Shown in pieces: positions 1-12,084 of a DNA stretch of 64,000 nucleotides (position 1 is the first letter of the stretch; every line of letters starts with the position of its first letter). The notes below the pieces were generated by a model. That model was not told where the DNA came from. It did not search any database and worked only from the letters and a program-made list of their open reading frames with translations. Where the stretch lies: positions 228,275,127 to 228,339,126 of the forward strand of contig OV884056.1 in assembly GCA_930367215.1 (NCBI GenBank), given 5' to 3'. The translations under genes were made by a program, and so were the position numbers. This DNA comes from Pollenia angustigena (lineage: Eukaryota; Arthropoda; Insecta; Diptera; Polleniidae).

Positions 1-160
1 TCTTATTTTATTTTACTTTACTTTATGTTTTTTTTCTATTTTTTCTAATTTTATTTTACTTTGTTTTATTTTTTATTTTTTTTTCTGTCTCTGGCGGGAT
101 TCGATCGCGCAACCTCGGTGCTGATAGACTAGCTCACTACCAGCTAGTCTACCGGGGCAG
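1..160 (-). mobile_element. tRNA-headed SINE-like element
   Basis: Read on the minus strand, 160 down to 91 looks like a tRNA head. It has a GCCCCGGTAG start, a D-arm-like A box around TAGCTGGTAGTG and a T-arm-like B box containing GATCGAATCC. It runs straight into an A-rich tail (T-rich on the plus strand, 1-84) with no long body, giving a very short SINE of the simple tRNA type. A box and B box would act as internal RNA polymerase III promoters. A relative of the first 45 bases of the head occurs at 52666-52712. Alternative: a decayed tRNA pseudogene. The 5' limit of the tail lies outside the window. Confidence 0.55.
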
Positions 161-204
161 TGTAATTTTTGTATAAAAAAACGATGCTTTTTACTCAATT
201 AAGA

Positions 205-722
205 GCGTAAATATGAGATTAAATTATTGAAGGCAACTACTTACCACCCTCGCTTACAAATAGGGAGTTAAATAAGTCATTACCACATTCGCTTACAAAT
301 AGGGAGTTAAATAAGTCATTACCACATTCGCTTACAAATAGGGACTTAAATAACTTATTACTCCGATGTCACCAAAATTACAACTAACATGTCATGACTA
401 CAAAATTTCAGTACAGCATAATTTTTCATTTTCAAATTTATTACAAATTGTTTTTTATTTATAATAAAATAATTTTTATTTATAATAAAAAAAACAAATT
501 GTAAGAACAAATATTTTATATCAATTTGTATTAGATTTGAAAAAACTTCAACCGTAGATGCATTTTATTACGAATGAATTTCGTTAATCAACTCATACAC
601 AAGTACTTAGGTATCAGATTATATGTCAGCCATTACCAAACTACTTCTATGTAATGCAGATGGAAAGTAAGTTGTTCAGTAATGGCAAGTCATTACCAAG
701 TTTTTGCTGGGTAATTTATAAT
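205..722 (+). repeat. left arm of a long interrupted inverted repeat
   Basis: This stretch reappears in inverted orientation at 5143-6173. The clearest matches are the 39-bp minisatellite (241-357 against 6106-6173) and the block 583-722 against 5143-5285, which shares ACACAAGTACTTA, GTCAGCCATTAC, GTTGTTCAGTAAT and CATTACCAAGTTTT. The part between is AT-rich and matches loosely. A foldback-type element about 6 kb long is one explanation; two independent inverted copies of one repeat is another. A third fragment of the inner end (CATTACC and AGTTTTTGCTGGG) sits near 6690-6715. No coding sequence recognised. Confidence 0.6.
241..357 (+). repeat. 39-bp minisatellite, three copies
   Basis: Three head-to-tail copies of a 39-bp unit (241-279, 280-318, 319-357) built round CGCTTACAAATAGGGA and TTAAATAAGTCATTACCAC. 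The copies differ at only a few positions. About one and three-quarter copies occur inverted at 6106-6173. Terminal tandem repeats inside inverted arms are typical of foldback elements. Confidence 0.85.
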
Positions 723-1092
723 ATTTGTTTATACAAATTTTGATTCTTAAGAGCGAGTCTTCATGATTTTTAGAATTGGGTTTTTATATATATGAGCCAT
801 TTGTGTATATTTGTAACCACCTACTTGTATTCAAAGTGGAGTTATGAGTTATTATCGAGTTTGTTTTTAAAGAAGCACAAATTAAGCCACATAAAAGTGA
901 GTTTCAGAAGTGGAATTTTTATGGCACCTACGCAGTGGATTGAAATATGGGTAAGCTAAGGATTAATTCACGGAAGTCTATTATTATCGATTTTAATATT
1001 TTTTCCGATAACTGTAAATTATTTTGTAAAAAATGGTTTTTGAAAAAAATTGATGAAAAACATTTTTTTATTAAAAAAAGAAGAGAAAAATT

Positions 1093-2193
1093 ATATCTGT
1101 GGCATTTTGACAAAACATCTTAAGTCGAGATAAGATAACAAAAAAGTTTTTAAAAAAATCTCTGTGAAATAATCATTTTTAACAAATAACACTACGTGAC
1201 AATTTTTTGACCAAATAAATGTGACAGCTAATCTTTATGTAAAATCCGAATATGAAGTCAGAATTGTCCAAAGTAGAACCGTTTTGGAGATATTCCAAAA
1301 TAACCGTTATTTGTGTTTTTAAAAAAGATGCTGTGACTGAAATGCAAATATCCAAAAAATTAAATTTTAGCCTATTTCAAAACGAACATTTTGTGCCCAA
1401 TAGGATCCAGATCAGTGCTTTAATGACAAAGTTACAGAAGTTAAGATTGAATTAACCCACAACAAAAAAATATACAAAGCTTAATTTTTAGTAACAATAA
1501 ATATTAAAAATTGCTTAAAACTATTGAGTTTCTATGTGGGTTAATTTAATTAATCTTCTGTAGCATTGTAATTTTTATACAAATCTATGTCTTGTTGGGC
1601 GCAAAATGTTCATATTAAAATAATCTAATGTCGCATTTATTAAAACATCAGGATTTTTAAATCATTGGTTTAAAAAAAATAACTTGAAAATATCAAAATT
1701 TAACAAAATCATAAAAGTTTCAATTAAGCTTGAACTTTTGTCCCCTGTAACTCTGTCATTTCTTGACCAATCCTCACATGCAATCCATAGTTATTTTAGA
1801 AATTTTATAACCATTCACTAAAAAGAAAGAAATACATAATCCGTTTAAAATTTTTTAATATATTTTCATTTCAGTCACATCATCTTTTTTAAAAACACAA
1901 ATGACGGCTATTTTAGAATATCTCAAAAACTGCTCTACTTTTGACAATTCTGACTTCATTGTCGGATTCAGCGGAAAATTTTATATAAAGATTAGCTGTC
2001 AGATTCATTTGGTCACGACTTTGTTGAAATTTTGTCACGTAGTGTAATTAAATAAACCAAAATTTCGTTTATAATACAAAATTTTAAAAACCTAAACAAA
2101 AATGATTTTTGAATGAAAATTCGTATTATTTACAACATTTTTTTCAACTTTTTTAATTTGAATTAAGATGTTTTGTCGAAATGCCACAGATAT
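1093..2193. mobile_element. foldback element, about 1.1 kb
   Basis: The two halves are inverted copies of each other. The outer ends pair at 1093-1123 and 2163-2193 (ATATCTGTGGCATTTTG, then ACAAAACATCTTAA). Inner blocks pair as well: 1190-1345 with 1880-2045 and 1380-1460 with 1535-1615, leaving a loop of about 75 bp. A third, partial copy of the inner block lies at 1735-1800. The short open frames here are by-products of the palindrome. It sits inside the pair of inverted arms at 205-722 and 5143-6173. Family unknown; target duplication not resolved. Confidence 0.75.
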
Positions 2194-4383
2194 GTGCAAT
2201 GCACATTGTGGATACATACATATCGTCATATGATTTAAAAAAAGCCCTAAGTTACACAGAATTCTAAATCGTCTTTTTGATTAATTATGATGCACATTGT
2301 AAAAATACCTGTTTCTTAAAAATGTAACACTCCACACTGGAAAATTTCGGCCAAAAATCCATAACTTCTTTATTTCTATACGTAAATGGCTGAAATTTGG
2401 TATCCAACTTAAGAATATCATGTTTTATCCCTACGTAAAATTTTAGACACGTACATACAGGGGTTGGCCAGATCATTGATGACCCAAAAGTATCGAACAA
2501 AATTTAAAAAGGCTTTGGAGGTGTAATAAAATATGATCATTTGTAGCGATTATATTAGTAGTTTGTGGAATATCTATATATGCTCATCTCCTGTCCCCAT
2601 CTTTTTGCCTACCTGATGATCATATATGGTTATAATATAATATGTGAACTTATGTGATTATATAAATACATAAACATATGTATATATATCTTAACATAAC
2701 TCAGACGTGGATCCGACTTGAGTTCCTGTGGGATGGGTGACGGGGGGATTGTTTAGGAACCTTCAACTGAAACAGACCATTTTGCAAAATTTCATTTGGA
2801 AAGATCATAGTAAGGGTATATATTTCTCCGTTTAAGGTGGGTGGGGGTTGAGATGGGTAAGGATGTGTATCAATTCTTTTTTCTTACCCTGTAATCGCGA
2901 CTGCATAGCTACATATATATAACAAATATCTGTTCTTTCAGTAAATAGCTGAAATTTGGCATTCAGATATATTGGCATACATTCAGTATAAAAAGTACCA
3001 ACGATATTTATATATTCGAATTTCCAAAAGGTACCAAAATTGTATATGAGCTTTTTAAGAGAAGAGAACACAATTTTACTTTATTTATATCTTTATTACT
3101 TTAAGAAGATAAATTGTTTACCAAAAAAGTACCAAAATTTTATTGTTGCCCTTTTTTATATCCAAATTATGCAAATTTCAAAAAAGTACCCAACACATGA
3201 TAATTCAATTTTCGATTCAATAATGGTATTTTTAATTTAACGTCTACCTCTGTTAGCTCACGAGATATAACGTTGCTGATTTTACCCGTTTTCACCCATT
3301 TCTAACCCCTTATGAATTTAATTTCCAAAAGTCTCTACTGTTTTTATTGACACATTGGGAGGGGAGTTTACATACAAAATTTCAGGTGTTTGGCTTAAGT
3401 TGTTTGGGCTGGGCGATGATCACCCAGTCAGTCACGCTAATCTTATACAAATATAGGAAATTACTAAAAATGATCTGGCTACTAGGGTGGCAGGTGGTGG
3501 CAGCTGAAATGTATAGTACTTACTTTTGATACTTAACAGTACTAGATCTAATTATCACTTAACCTCCCCTAGCCCCACCTTTTTTGTTATGCTCTCTTTA
3601 AATTTGGCTTACTTAAGGTTTTATTTATTTTTAAAGTAACTCACAATCACTTCACTTATCCAAAAAAATAACGCGCACAAAATCACAATTATCACATGGA
3701 ATGATAAATTACTAATACGGTTTAAACTTAACGTGCTTATTTTCAAAGAATACTTTAAAGAAAAAATCATAGCTTACTTTTATTTCAAAGCACAAAAATC
3801 AACTTAAAACCTTAAATTTATAAGAAAAAAATTATCTACTTTGCTCCACTATTAACAGTAAAATAGTTATCTAAGAGCCAAAATAAGCAATGAGCTGTAT
3901 GTTTTGAAGTGTTCGCTATAATCTGTCATCAAAACTTTATTAAATTCCCAGAATTTCCCAGTGTGCACTCCTACAATTTAAAATAACGTTGTTATAAACA
4001 AAATTCTAAAGGCTTTATTGCAAACGGCATACTTATATAATAAATGACAGTACAATATTTTTGTTAAGCTCAGTTTACAACTAAAAGATGTAAACACAAC
4101 ATAATAATAATAAATTATTTCTGTTTTTTTGTACTTAAATAATTTTTTCGATGTAAGAGTTTTGTTGTTTTTACATTTTAAATTTATTTGTTTGGTTTTT
4201 GTTACTTGTAAATTCTAGATTATAGCCCAGAAGAGGGTTTTCAATAAATAAAATAAAAATAATAAAAAAGACCTCGAGCTCAAAAAAAAAATTCTTATAT
4301 TAATATACTATAAACGTCAAAAAAAAATACAATATGAAATTTTAAATGACAAACATTTTTTTTATCAACACAAAGATTGTTCA
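2194..4383. other. no gene; AT-rich with inverted ends and an orphan hAT end
   Basis: I see no gene here. A 26-bp sequence at about 2212-2238 (ACATATCGTCATATGATTT) is repeated inverted at 4689-4712, so 2.2-4.7 kb may itself be one element. At 2702-2750 there is a stretch resembling the terminus of the hAT at 35582: CAGACGTGGATCC, then TTGAG, then a G-rich run. Its partner end was not found. Phrases such as GCTGAAATTTGG recur at 2389 and 2950, suggesting old dispersed repeats. Confidence 0.45.
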
Positions 4384-4463
4384 CGTCACAAGTTGCACCT
4401 TTGCAAATACTATCAACCACATATGTAGGTAATTGGTTGTTCGCAAGGGTACAACTTGTGACG
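4384..4463. repeat. 80-bp palindrome
   Basis: Near-perfect inverted repeat: CGTCACAAGTTGCACC at the left, GGTACAACTTGTGACG at the right, with GCAAATA/TTCGC and AACCA/TGGTT pairing further in. It could be a minimal MITE or a hairpin inside a larger element. No coding potential. Confidence 0.6.
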
Positions 4464-4789
4464 AGAATAGGCTTATAGTTTTCCTTTATCATGTTTTAAT
4501 AAACGATAATAGGGCTCTTCAATATCAGAAAATTATTGCTTATTTAATTGTTACTAGTGAGTGTTCACGTACTCGAAAAACTTTCAACGAGAAAGAAATG
4601 TTTAATTTACTCTTTTTTTGCAAGTTTCTGCTGGTTAAGTGAATAAACACACCAAATCTGTTTTGTTTCTTTTTAACGTTTAACCTTAAAAAATCATATG
4701 ACGATATGTATATGCGCATTAGAATTGTTTTAAAAATTAGTTTAATTAGTTTAAAACAATTTCAGTAATATTTTTTATAATTTTTTGCC

Positions 4790-4935
4790 ACTCCTCTAAA
4801 AACGGTCCTCTAAGTTTTTAGTACACTGTGTCACCATTTGTAGTCCGATCATAACATTGAGTATCGTTAGGCTTGTATTTGGCTTCACTTTAGCTTTTGG
4901 TGATTTTTACTTCGCCATCAAATTCCAGCGTTAAT
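4790..4935. repeat. dispersed repeat, copy 1
   Basis: This sequence resembles 11555-11715: both have GTACACTG, GTC, CCATTTG, AGTCCGATC, a TCGTTA block and TTTTGCCTTTGG or TTTAGCTTTTGG. Divergence is high, so the copies are old. Class unknown. Confidence 0.5.
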
Positions 4936-5142
4936 ATACTCAAGATATTTATTTACTCACTTTTATGATACGCCTACAATCGGGGTCCTTTTTTCCCTTT
5001 TCACATACATGTGACATCAAACCAGGTCGAAGCTAATACAAAACAAAAAAATTACACCACTTCCGCTTAAGAATGAAAGATATTTCAATGTAGTTGTTAG
5101 AAGCATAAAATTTTTTTCTGTTTGCCAGGTCCCAAAATACAG

Positions 5143-6173
5143 CCCCAGCTAAAACTTGGTAATGACTAGCAATTACTGAACAACTTACAAGTAGTTTAGT
5201 AATGGCTGACATATGTATAATCTGATATATAAGTACTTGTGTATGAACCAATTAAGGAAATTTATAATTGATTCATAATAAAATGCATTTAAGGTTTTAT
5301 TTATTCAAAACGAATACAAATTGTTAATAAGACTTCCAAAAACAAATTGATTTTAAATAATTGTTCTTAAAGTTTGTTTGTTTTTATCAAAGTAATTATT
5401 GGAAATACAAAATTTAAATTTATATTTTTATTTGTTGTAAATGGAGAACAATTTGTAATTTAATTAATTAATTTTTATATGTATTTAAAAATTAACAATT
5501 TTAATAAAAACTACGCTACCCAATCAACCAAACGATATTATAATGATATCGTCTAGGTGATATAAATTATAATATACTAGGATCGCCCGGTGGCCGAAAT
5601 TCGGCCACTTGACATTTACTTTCGAGAAAACCTGTGCGTTATACAACAAAAAAGTACACATTTAAAGAGAAATACACTATTCACCCAACTTTGTACGTAT
5701 GTCTGTAAGATAAATTAAAACGCTTTTTAAATACTTTAATTCAAAAAATTTAGAAAAAACTATATTGTGCATATCTACACACAAATTCCTTTAAAACGAT
5801 GTATGTTTCATTAAAATCGGTGGGCTATAAGATACTTAAAAATCAACCACAAAAAAATTGTTCCCGTATTTATATATAAGATTATATCGATCTTGTAGCA
5901 TAAACGATAGTATTTAAATTGTAACTTTCCTTATAATATCGTTTTTCCATGAAAATACCATATCGGTCTTGCAATCATATCGTTCTCTGGTTTATTGGGT
6001 ATGAACATGTCCTTAATGCAGGGAAGTCAACGTTTGCTTTAGAAAGTAAATTAAATTAAAAACACAATTTTTTGACAAATTCAGTTTTGTTGATACCAAT
6101 GTAAAATACCTATTTGTAAGTGAATGTGGTAATGACTTATTTAACTGCCTATTTGTAAGAGAGGGTGGTAGGT
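5143..6173 (-). repeat. right arm of the long inverted repeat
   Basis: Inverted counterpart of 205-722. It carries the matching end block (5143-5285) and about two copies of the 39-bp unit (6106-6173), and is split by the TIR element at 5517-6001. The outermost matching bases are around GGCAAGTACCTACCACCCTC on the minus strand, against GGCAACTACTTACCACCCTC at 233-252. Confidence 0.6.
5517..6001. mobile_element. non-autonomous TIR element, about 485 bp
   Basis: Ends are imperfect inverted repeats: TACCCAATCAACCAAACGAT at the left, and read inward from the right TACCCAATAAACCAGAGAAC followed by GATATGAT. It contains a CG-bearing patch (GGTGGCCGAAATTCGGCCAC, itself a palindrome, at about 5590). 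It interrupts the right arm of the surrounding inverted repeat, so it is younger. No gene; superfamily not assigned. Confidence 0.55.
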
Positions 6174-6191
6174 ACTTGCCAATAAAAAATG

Positions 6192-6436
6192 GAGCTTCCA
6201 ACGAAGCAGGTTTGTAACGGAGAAACATAAACGTTCGCTTACCATTGCGCTTACGGAAGGCATGAATTTTATATGGCGAGCTCCCACTTTGAAGCAATAC
6301 ATTTTTGACACATAAAGCGCATTATTCAGCGCATATAAAAATTCTTGGATGTAAAGATCAGCCTTTCACATTGAATGTTTTTATACAGTTATTTTTTAGT
6401 ACTCTCCCTTACAAACCTGCTTCGTAGTAAGGGAAT
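6192..6436. repeat. short inverted-repeat element
   Basis: ACGAAGCAGGTTTGTAACGG at about 6199 is mirrored by CCTTACAAACCTGCTTCGT at about 6407, giving arms of roughly 23 bp around a 190-bp centre. Probably a small MITE. No coding sequence. Confidence 0.5.
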
Positions 6437-6530
6437 GCCGCAGCACTTGAAATGTTATTTTTTTGTTTTATAAAAGTTGTTAAGAGTTCTTTCACTTACT
6501 TTACTGCTTTTCTGTATGTATCATTGTGTA

Positions 6531-6548
6531 GCGCATAATTGTGCGCTT
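6531..6548. repeat. 18-bp near-perfect palindrome
   Basis: AGCGCATAATTGTGCGCT pairs except for one central base pair. It stands out in AT-rich DNA. No function assigned. Confidence 0.5.
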
Positions 6549-6719
6549 TTTTTTTAATGTACCATTAGTGGTTCGCAAAATGATACAATTTTTTATTGGG
6601 TGCCTTCAATGACATCACCGTGTTAAAATAATAAGTTAAAATGCCAATGTATAAGTAGTGAAGAGTAGTTATATTATAATTTTAACTCATTACCTTGCAA
6701 TATAAGTTTTTGCTGGGGC

Positions 6720-7934
6720 ACTTTTTGTTTTTTATTTATACCGCCGTTTTCAGCATATGTTTTTAGGAACTGGAGTACAGGAACAGTAATTGAAACTAGT
6801 AAAAAACGCAGAAAATCCGCAGAATTGTTTATTGGATATTCAAGCTGAAATCTCATATAAGAAGAGTTATATACTCAATGTATACAACGAAAATACACCA
6901 TTTATGCGGGAAACTTGAACAGAACAGATCCTAGAACTTATGAAAATAGAATAAATTCAAAATTAAAGAACTCATGGCCAGTAAAAGGAGAACTAATCAT
7001 TCAAATGGTACATATATGAAGAAAAATAAGGTAGAAAAAGTATTAAATTAATATAAACGCGTGTTTTTATATCTTAATATCGAAATAAATTTAATAAACT
7101 ATTTTATTTTTTTTTTTTATAAAAAAACGTAAAAGTGATATTTATTTAAAAGTTTTTTTTGGGACTTTCTAAAATTTGGTTCTTAAATTTAGTTCAAGCT
7201 TGGACTTGTTTTGTTGAAATAAACCTAGGAAAAGCATGGCAGTAACTAACATTAAGCACGTTCATTGAAAATATATGTGTGACTTGTCAAATGGTGGCTG
7301 TTAGGTGTCAATTGGCCCCCTACAACGACAACTCCATGTAAAAGTGATAGGTCCCATTCATGTAAAGAGTTAGAACTAGAACCGGTTTCTACCACTAAAG
7401 AACCTATCACGGGACTACTTTGTTGCCAGTTCGCTTTCCTCTAGGATACTTTAAAAAAAATTCAAAAATGTATAAAACATTTATCAAAACGAATACTGTT
7501 TAATAAGGTAAATCCTTGTTTACACCTATTAAATATTTGACACGTAGCCACTAGTTTTATAATAAAAATGATTTGCTTTTGCAAAACGTTTGGCTATATC
7601 AAACAACACTTAACAGTTTCTTCTTACAAATAGAGTTAAGTAAATCAATAAAAATTGTTAAAAGTAAAGCCAAAGTTTGATCAAATAATTGGTCACGCTT
7701 TTTTTGGATTTGTTCGTGCAATATTTTTTATATTCACTATCCTACACAATCGTACGATTCATTCACACAAAAATCTGATGGAATTCTATTTGACACAAAA
7801 AAAATGTCTTCAAAATCTGTTGTCAATGCCATACTATCCCACAAAAACTATGCCATCTCAAACGACTCAGCTACTTTACAAGAAAATGCAACTCTGATCG
7901 CATAGAAACTATCATTTTATGAAAATTTTCATTA
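6720..7934. other. no gene seen
   Basis: AT-rich sequence without a convincing reading frame, terminal repeat or tRNA-like region. A weak inverted pair GTGATAGGTCC and GAACCTATCAC flanks 7340-7415. Confidence 0.4.
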
Positions 7935-8199
7935 AGTCTGAGTTCATACGGCTCATGTCTTATTAACAAGATTGCTACTTTATAGGCGAGAGGGACGAGT
8001 GGAAAAGAAACGAGTATACAGATGAATGTACTGTCATTAAGTTTTGCTTTTTGATTTGTTGTTTAATTTTGTTATTGTTTTCGATATCAAAAAAGCACAT
8101 GTCGTCAACATGACATGAATCATTTGAACGCCAATTTATGTTCAAAGAAGAAAAAGGAAGAATCTTGTCAATAAGGCATGAGCCGTATGAACTCAGACT
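7935..8199. mobile_element. TA-flanked MITE (AGTCTGAG family), copy 1
   Basis: Inverted ends AGTCTGAGTTCATACGGC at the left and GCCGTATGAACTCAGACT at the right, extending about 40 bp with a few mismatches, flanked by TA on both sides (7933-7934 and 8200-8201). TA duplication is the hallmark of Tc1/mariner-type insertion. The centre has no transposase. A second copy in the opposite orientation lies at 61064-61312, sharing ATGTCGTCAACATGACATGA-like internal sequence. Non-autonomous, presumably mobilised by an unseen Tc1/mariner-type transposase. Confidence 0.85.
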
Positions 8200-8201
8200 T
8201 A

Positions 8202-11200
8202 CATTTGCAAGTCGGACAGACTTGTCAAAAAATGTGTCTTTTAATTCATTTTTAAGCCACACCATCCTATTTTATGAGCACACACTATTTTTTTTGACAA
8301 ATCGTGAGACTGAATAGAAAAGTTTATCGCCGGCCTTAAGAATGATAAAAATAAAGAAAAACAAAATTTATGTCTTTAGCGTATGTTCGCAAATGTCGTC
8401 ACGCTTACTACATTCTTATTGGCTAACAATTTCCAACTGAAAAACTCAAGATAGTTGTTATTTAATTTCGGGGTTACCATCTTTTATAAAGTGCATATAT
8501 GTAAATCTTTTAAGAAATTCGATAACTAAGTTTTATTACAATAATGTTACGGTTCGTTACGTTTTTAGGAGTACTAAAGTTTTTTTTCAAATAGTTTCCT
8601 TTACATGGTGCCTATGGTAAATAATGAACCGATCTTCATGAAATTGGATAGTGCAATTTAAAAGTCTTATAAAACCTTGGCAAGCCAATCATCTTTGATA
8701 CACCATACTTTAAGAACCGTCTGTAAATGCCAAAGTTAATCTAAAAGGTGACACCTAAGTTCGGCAAAAATGTTTTCTTTTCGCAAACGCCTAGCAGAAA
8801 CACCTTATATTAGGGGATGTACGGCGCACTTTTTTTCTGCTTGTAAGCTGGTACGCTCTAATGTACAGTGCACACGTTAGTAAAGGCAGTAAATTCTTCC
8901 GTTGTTTACAGTAGGTATGCAATTTTACTACTATTCGGAATAGTCATACCTTTTAAAGTGTTACAAAAGGAATAAGGAAATTCTGTTGGCTGTACAACTT
9001 AAGATGACTTTTAAGCCGGCCTCAACAAAAATTCGAATATACACACAGACAATCACATAAAAAAGTCTTGTATGCAGAAGTAAATAAACATGTTCACGGT
9101 ACCTCCTTTTTTATTTATATGTGTGCATAATGTACATAATTTCTTTTGTTTGATACAAAAGTAACAATAACAACAAAACGTCAACAGACGCCCAACCGCC
9201 CAGTCAAATAACGGGGAACCATTAACATCATCATCATGGTCGTCTTCATTACAATGGATTTTGTTTGTTAAAAAAATTTACTTGTGTCACTCACTCGCCT
9301 GCTCGATTTCGGTTTTAGTCCTGTGAGTGTAAAAGTACAACTAACGTGCATAGCATAAAGTGTGTGCGTGTGTTTGTGGCTATAGCTCTTGTATGTACCG
9401 TAAAGTAGCAGTTTGACAACGCATCAATGCTTTTCATGCAACGCAAAATATGTTAAATGCTCATAACTTGACGTATTATTTATGAGTGTAAAACACGTGA
9501 TGTAGCGACACTCACGTGTATTTAAAATGTTTCTACTATTTCTTTTCTATTATTGTTGGTTGTTGCTGTTCTTGTTGTCGGTTTTATGATAAAAGTACTC
9601 TTCTGGCTTTTGTTTGTTTGAGGACACACATTCCCCCTAACATATTTTCAGGCATGGTGTTGCTTTTGGTGGCGGCAGTTGAACAGGATGTATGAAAATG
9701 GTCGTAAGTGAATGAGTGAGTATGAGTTCGTCGGGGACATGTTATGTTTAGTGTAATACTTCATTTCGTTGTTTGTTTTTTAGGAAAAATGCCACAGGTT
9801 AAAGGCGGTAGTCAGTTATGAGGTTGAGTTTATGTTGGTGATATGCTAATTTGACCTGAATAAGTAGTAAGAGGGTTAAGAATGTTAACTACAATAATTA
9901 CAAAAGGAAACTGGCTGTTCTTTTCTATATCCTTCTAATAAATTCACAGGTGGTTTATTATGAAAAAAGTTGTTTTCAGTTTTTGTATTAAAACGTTTTA
10001 ATTTGGACTTAAAGGTAAAGAATAGATTTGTTTTTAATTTTTGTAAAAAAAAAACTTTTAGCTATAGTAATTTTAGTAATACCACAAATAAAACTAAAAT
10101 AGAGGAAATAAAGACAATATTTATTATAATCTATTTTTATCGAAATATTTTCCTGGAAAACATTAAAGGAATAAGATTACTAAAGTATAAAAGCTTTATA
10201 AATTGTTATTTGACTTAGAATACACATTAGAATTATTATGAAAATTTTTATAATAAATGTTACTTACCATGATTCTAATTGTTGAAATTTATTAATTAAC
10301 GAACAAAAACAAACTTATGTAAGACATTTTCTATATAATCAGCTGATCAGAAAATGATTTAAATTTTATAAATTTCAATATTGCAAATATTCAAACAAAT
10401 ATCCTTCTAAAGATTTGTCCAAATAGTTTCCATAAATATGTACACTAGGTTGGAACAAAAAAAAGTTGAATCAGTTGAACCCCTAGGTTAATATATTCCT
10501 CGGTCTCCCTTTTAATGAATGCTGACGCAGCTGCAGCGAACCTGAACTGAGGAGACAGTATTTCATCTTCTATGTGATTGGCCAGAGCTTAATGCAACAT
10601 GACATTGATTATTTGGTAGTGACGTTTTACATGGACTCTCTGGGATATCGCGGTTGAAACTCGGCAATTTGGTGTAATATCTCACACAACGAGCTGGTTC
10701 TAGTCACCAAAATATTGCCTTAGTGTTACTCTTGATAAGTACTGCAATTCACTTACTTTTAACAGTTTAAAAGGTGTTAACTTTAGCCACACATTTTGAT
10801 GTTTGCAGTTACCATTATGTGATTTACTTACTTATTTATAACCATAATAAACAGTTGTATATTTCTTTATATTCAAATTGATATATCGTGACAGCTCTGC
10901 CAAGCGAAACATCAAAATAGGATAAAACAACAAAGAAGAATAAAAAACAAAAGCCATATAATTTATAGATTTTAAATACTATTTTGCAAAGTGCGCAAAA
11001 CATTACTAATTTTTATTATTTTATTTTATTTATTTAATTTTGATTAAATTAATATTTTTAATTTTATTTGAGTTAAACAAACGGTTGGCTTTAGAATAAA
11101 TAAATAAGAAGCTGCACGGAAAGTTGCAGCCATTTTATTCATCGACTTTTTAGGTACAACGATAAATAAACACGTTTCTATGCGGATTAAACCACACCAA

Positions 11201-12084
11201 AAATGCTGGCTTTAATAAACCACAATTTTTTTTTGTTAAAAATAACAGCTGACTGAAACAGCTGTCTTTAAACACCAGCAGATATCGTTAAAAGTTTAAG
11301 TGAATAGTAAAATGGTTAATTTTGTGGTTAACATTTTTAAACAATTGTGGTTTAAAAGGCATAGTGAATCGCACTACAAGGCTTCCTACTATTGACGAGA
11401 TGTGTGGTGTCAATACGGAGTCTCTGTAGACTCTGCTTGCAGCACGCCTTTTTTTTGTTTGAACGTGCTACCATGTTAATCAACCAACCCCAAAGCTTTT
11501 AAGATTAGTTGAAAAGAATTACAAAAATAATTTTGTTAAGTTTTTTCAACGCCTCTGGCCACCGCCCTTTTAGTTTTTGTACACTGCGTCGCCATTTGAA
11601 GTCCGATCGAAACGTATAGCAGGTCGTTATTCATGGTTTGTCTATGGCTGCATTTTTGCCTTTGGAGGAGATTTTAATCCGACATAAAATTCTGAGCGCC
11701 AGTCTTGCCTTCTCGGATCCATTCCCCTAATGACAAATTTTTTACAAGTGGCAAGAAAAGCGGTTTTGGAAAAAAAATATCTCAACAAAATTTTTTACAA
11801 CACAGTTTGTTAAAAATAAAATTTTAAGTCAACAAACTTTTTATTTGATTCAATGAAAAAATTTTATCAAAATTACACTTTGCAAAAAAGCACTCAATAA
11901 AACATCTATATTAATAAATGAGTCGTGTTTGTTTGTAATAAGTAAACTTAAAAACTACTGCACCGACTTTGACCTAAATTTGTGTGTTGGATGTATCAGT
12001 GTTTTTGTGGAGTTTCGTATTTATCCGATAGATGGCACCACGTTTTCATATTTATGTAATTTTTGTCGTAATCGCTAAACATAT
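8202..12084. other. long gene-free stretch; one dispersed-repeat copy
   Basis: No gene recognised. It holds copy 2 of the repeat also seen at 4790-4935 (11555-11715). A possible weak inverted pair lies at 8325-8345 and 9005-9027 (GCCGGCCTTAAG against CTTTTAAGCCGGCC). About 9040-9960 and 10430-10800 are less AT-rich, contain simple GT and CAA runs and show no repeat partner in the window, so they may be older single-copy DNA. A short block at 11110-11400 with CAGCTG repeats resembles a decayed MITE but its ends are unclear. Confidence 0.4.
11555..11715. repeat. dispersed repeat, copy 2
   Basis: Relative of 4790-4935, as described there: GTACACTGCGTCGCCATTTG, then AGTCCGATCGAAAC. This copy keeps more CG dinucleotides than copy 1. 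Class unknown. Confidence 0.5.

Noticed and set aside
241..357. CRISPR array
   Set aside because: The 39-bp units are directly adjacent with no unique spacers, and the context is eukaryotic.
3040..3240. Small open frames of 60-80 residues in AT-rich DNA (also 9970-10218, 26322-26615, 29066-29314 and similar)
   Set aside because: Length and Ile/Lys/Phe/Asn-rich composition are what random AT-rich sequence gives. No motif, no repeat of the frame, no splice context.
9360..9560. Possible host regulatory region with GTGTGT runs and CACGTG-type words
   Set aside because: Only simple-sequence and short common words. Nothing separates it from ordinary single-copy insect DNA.
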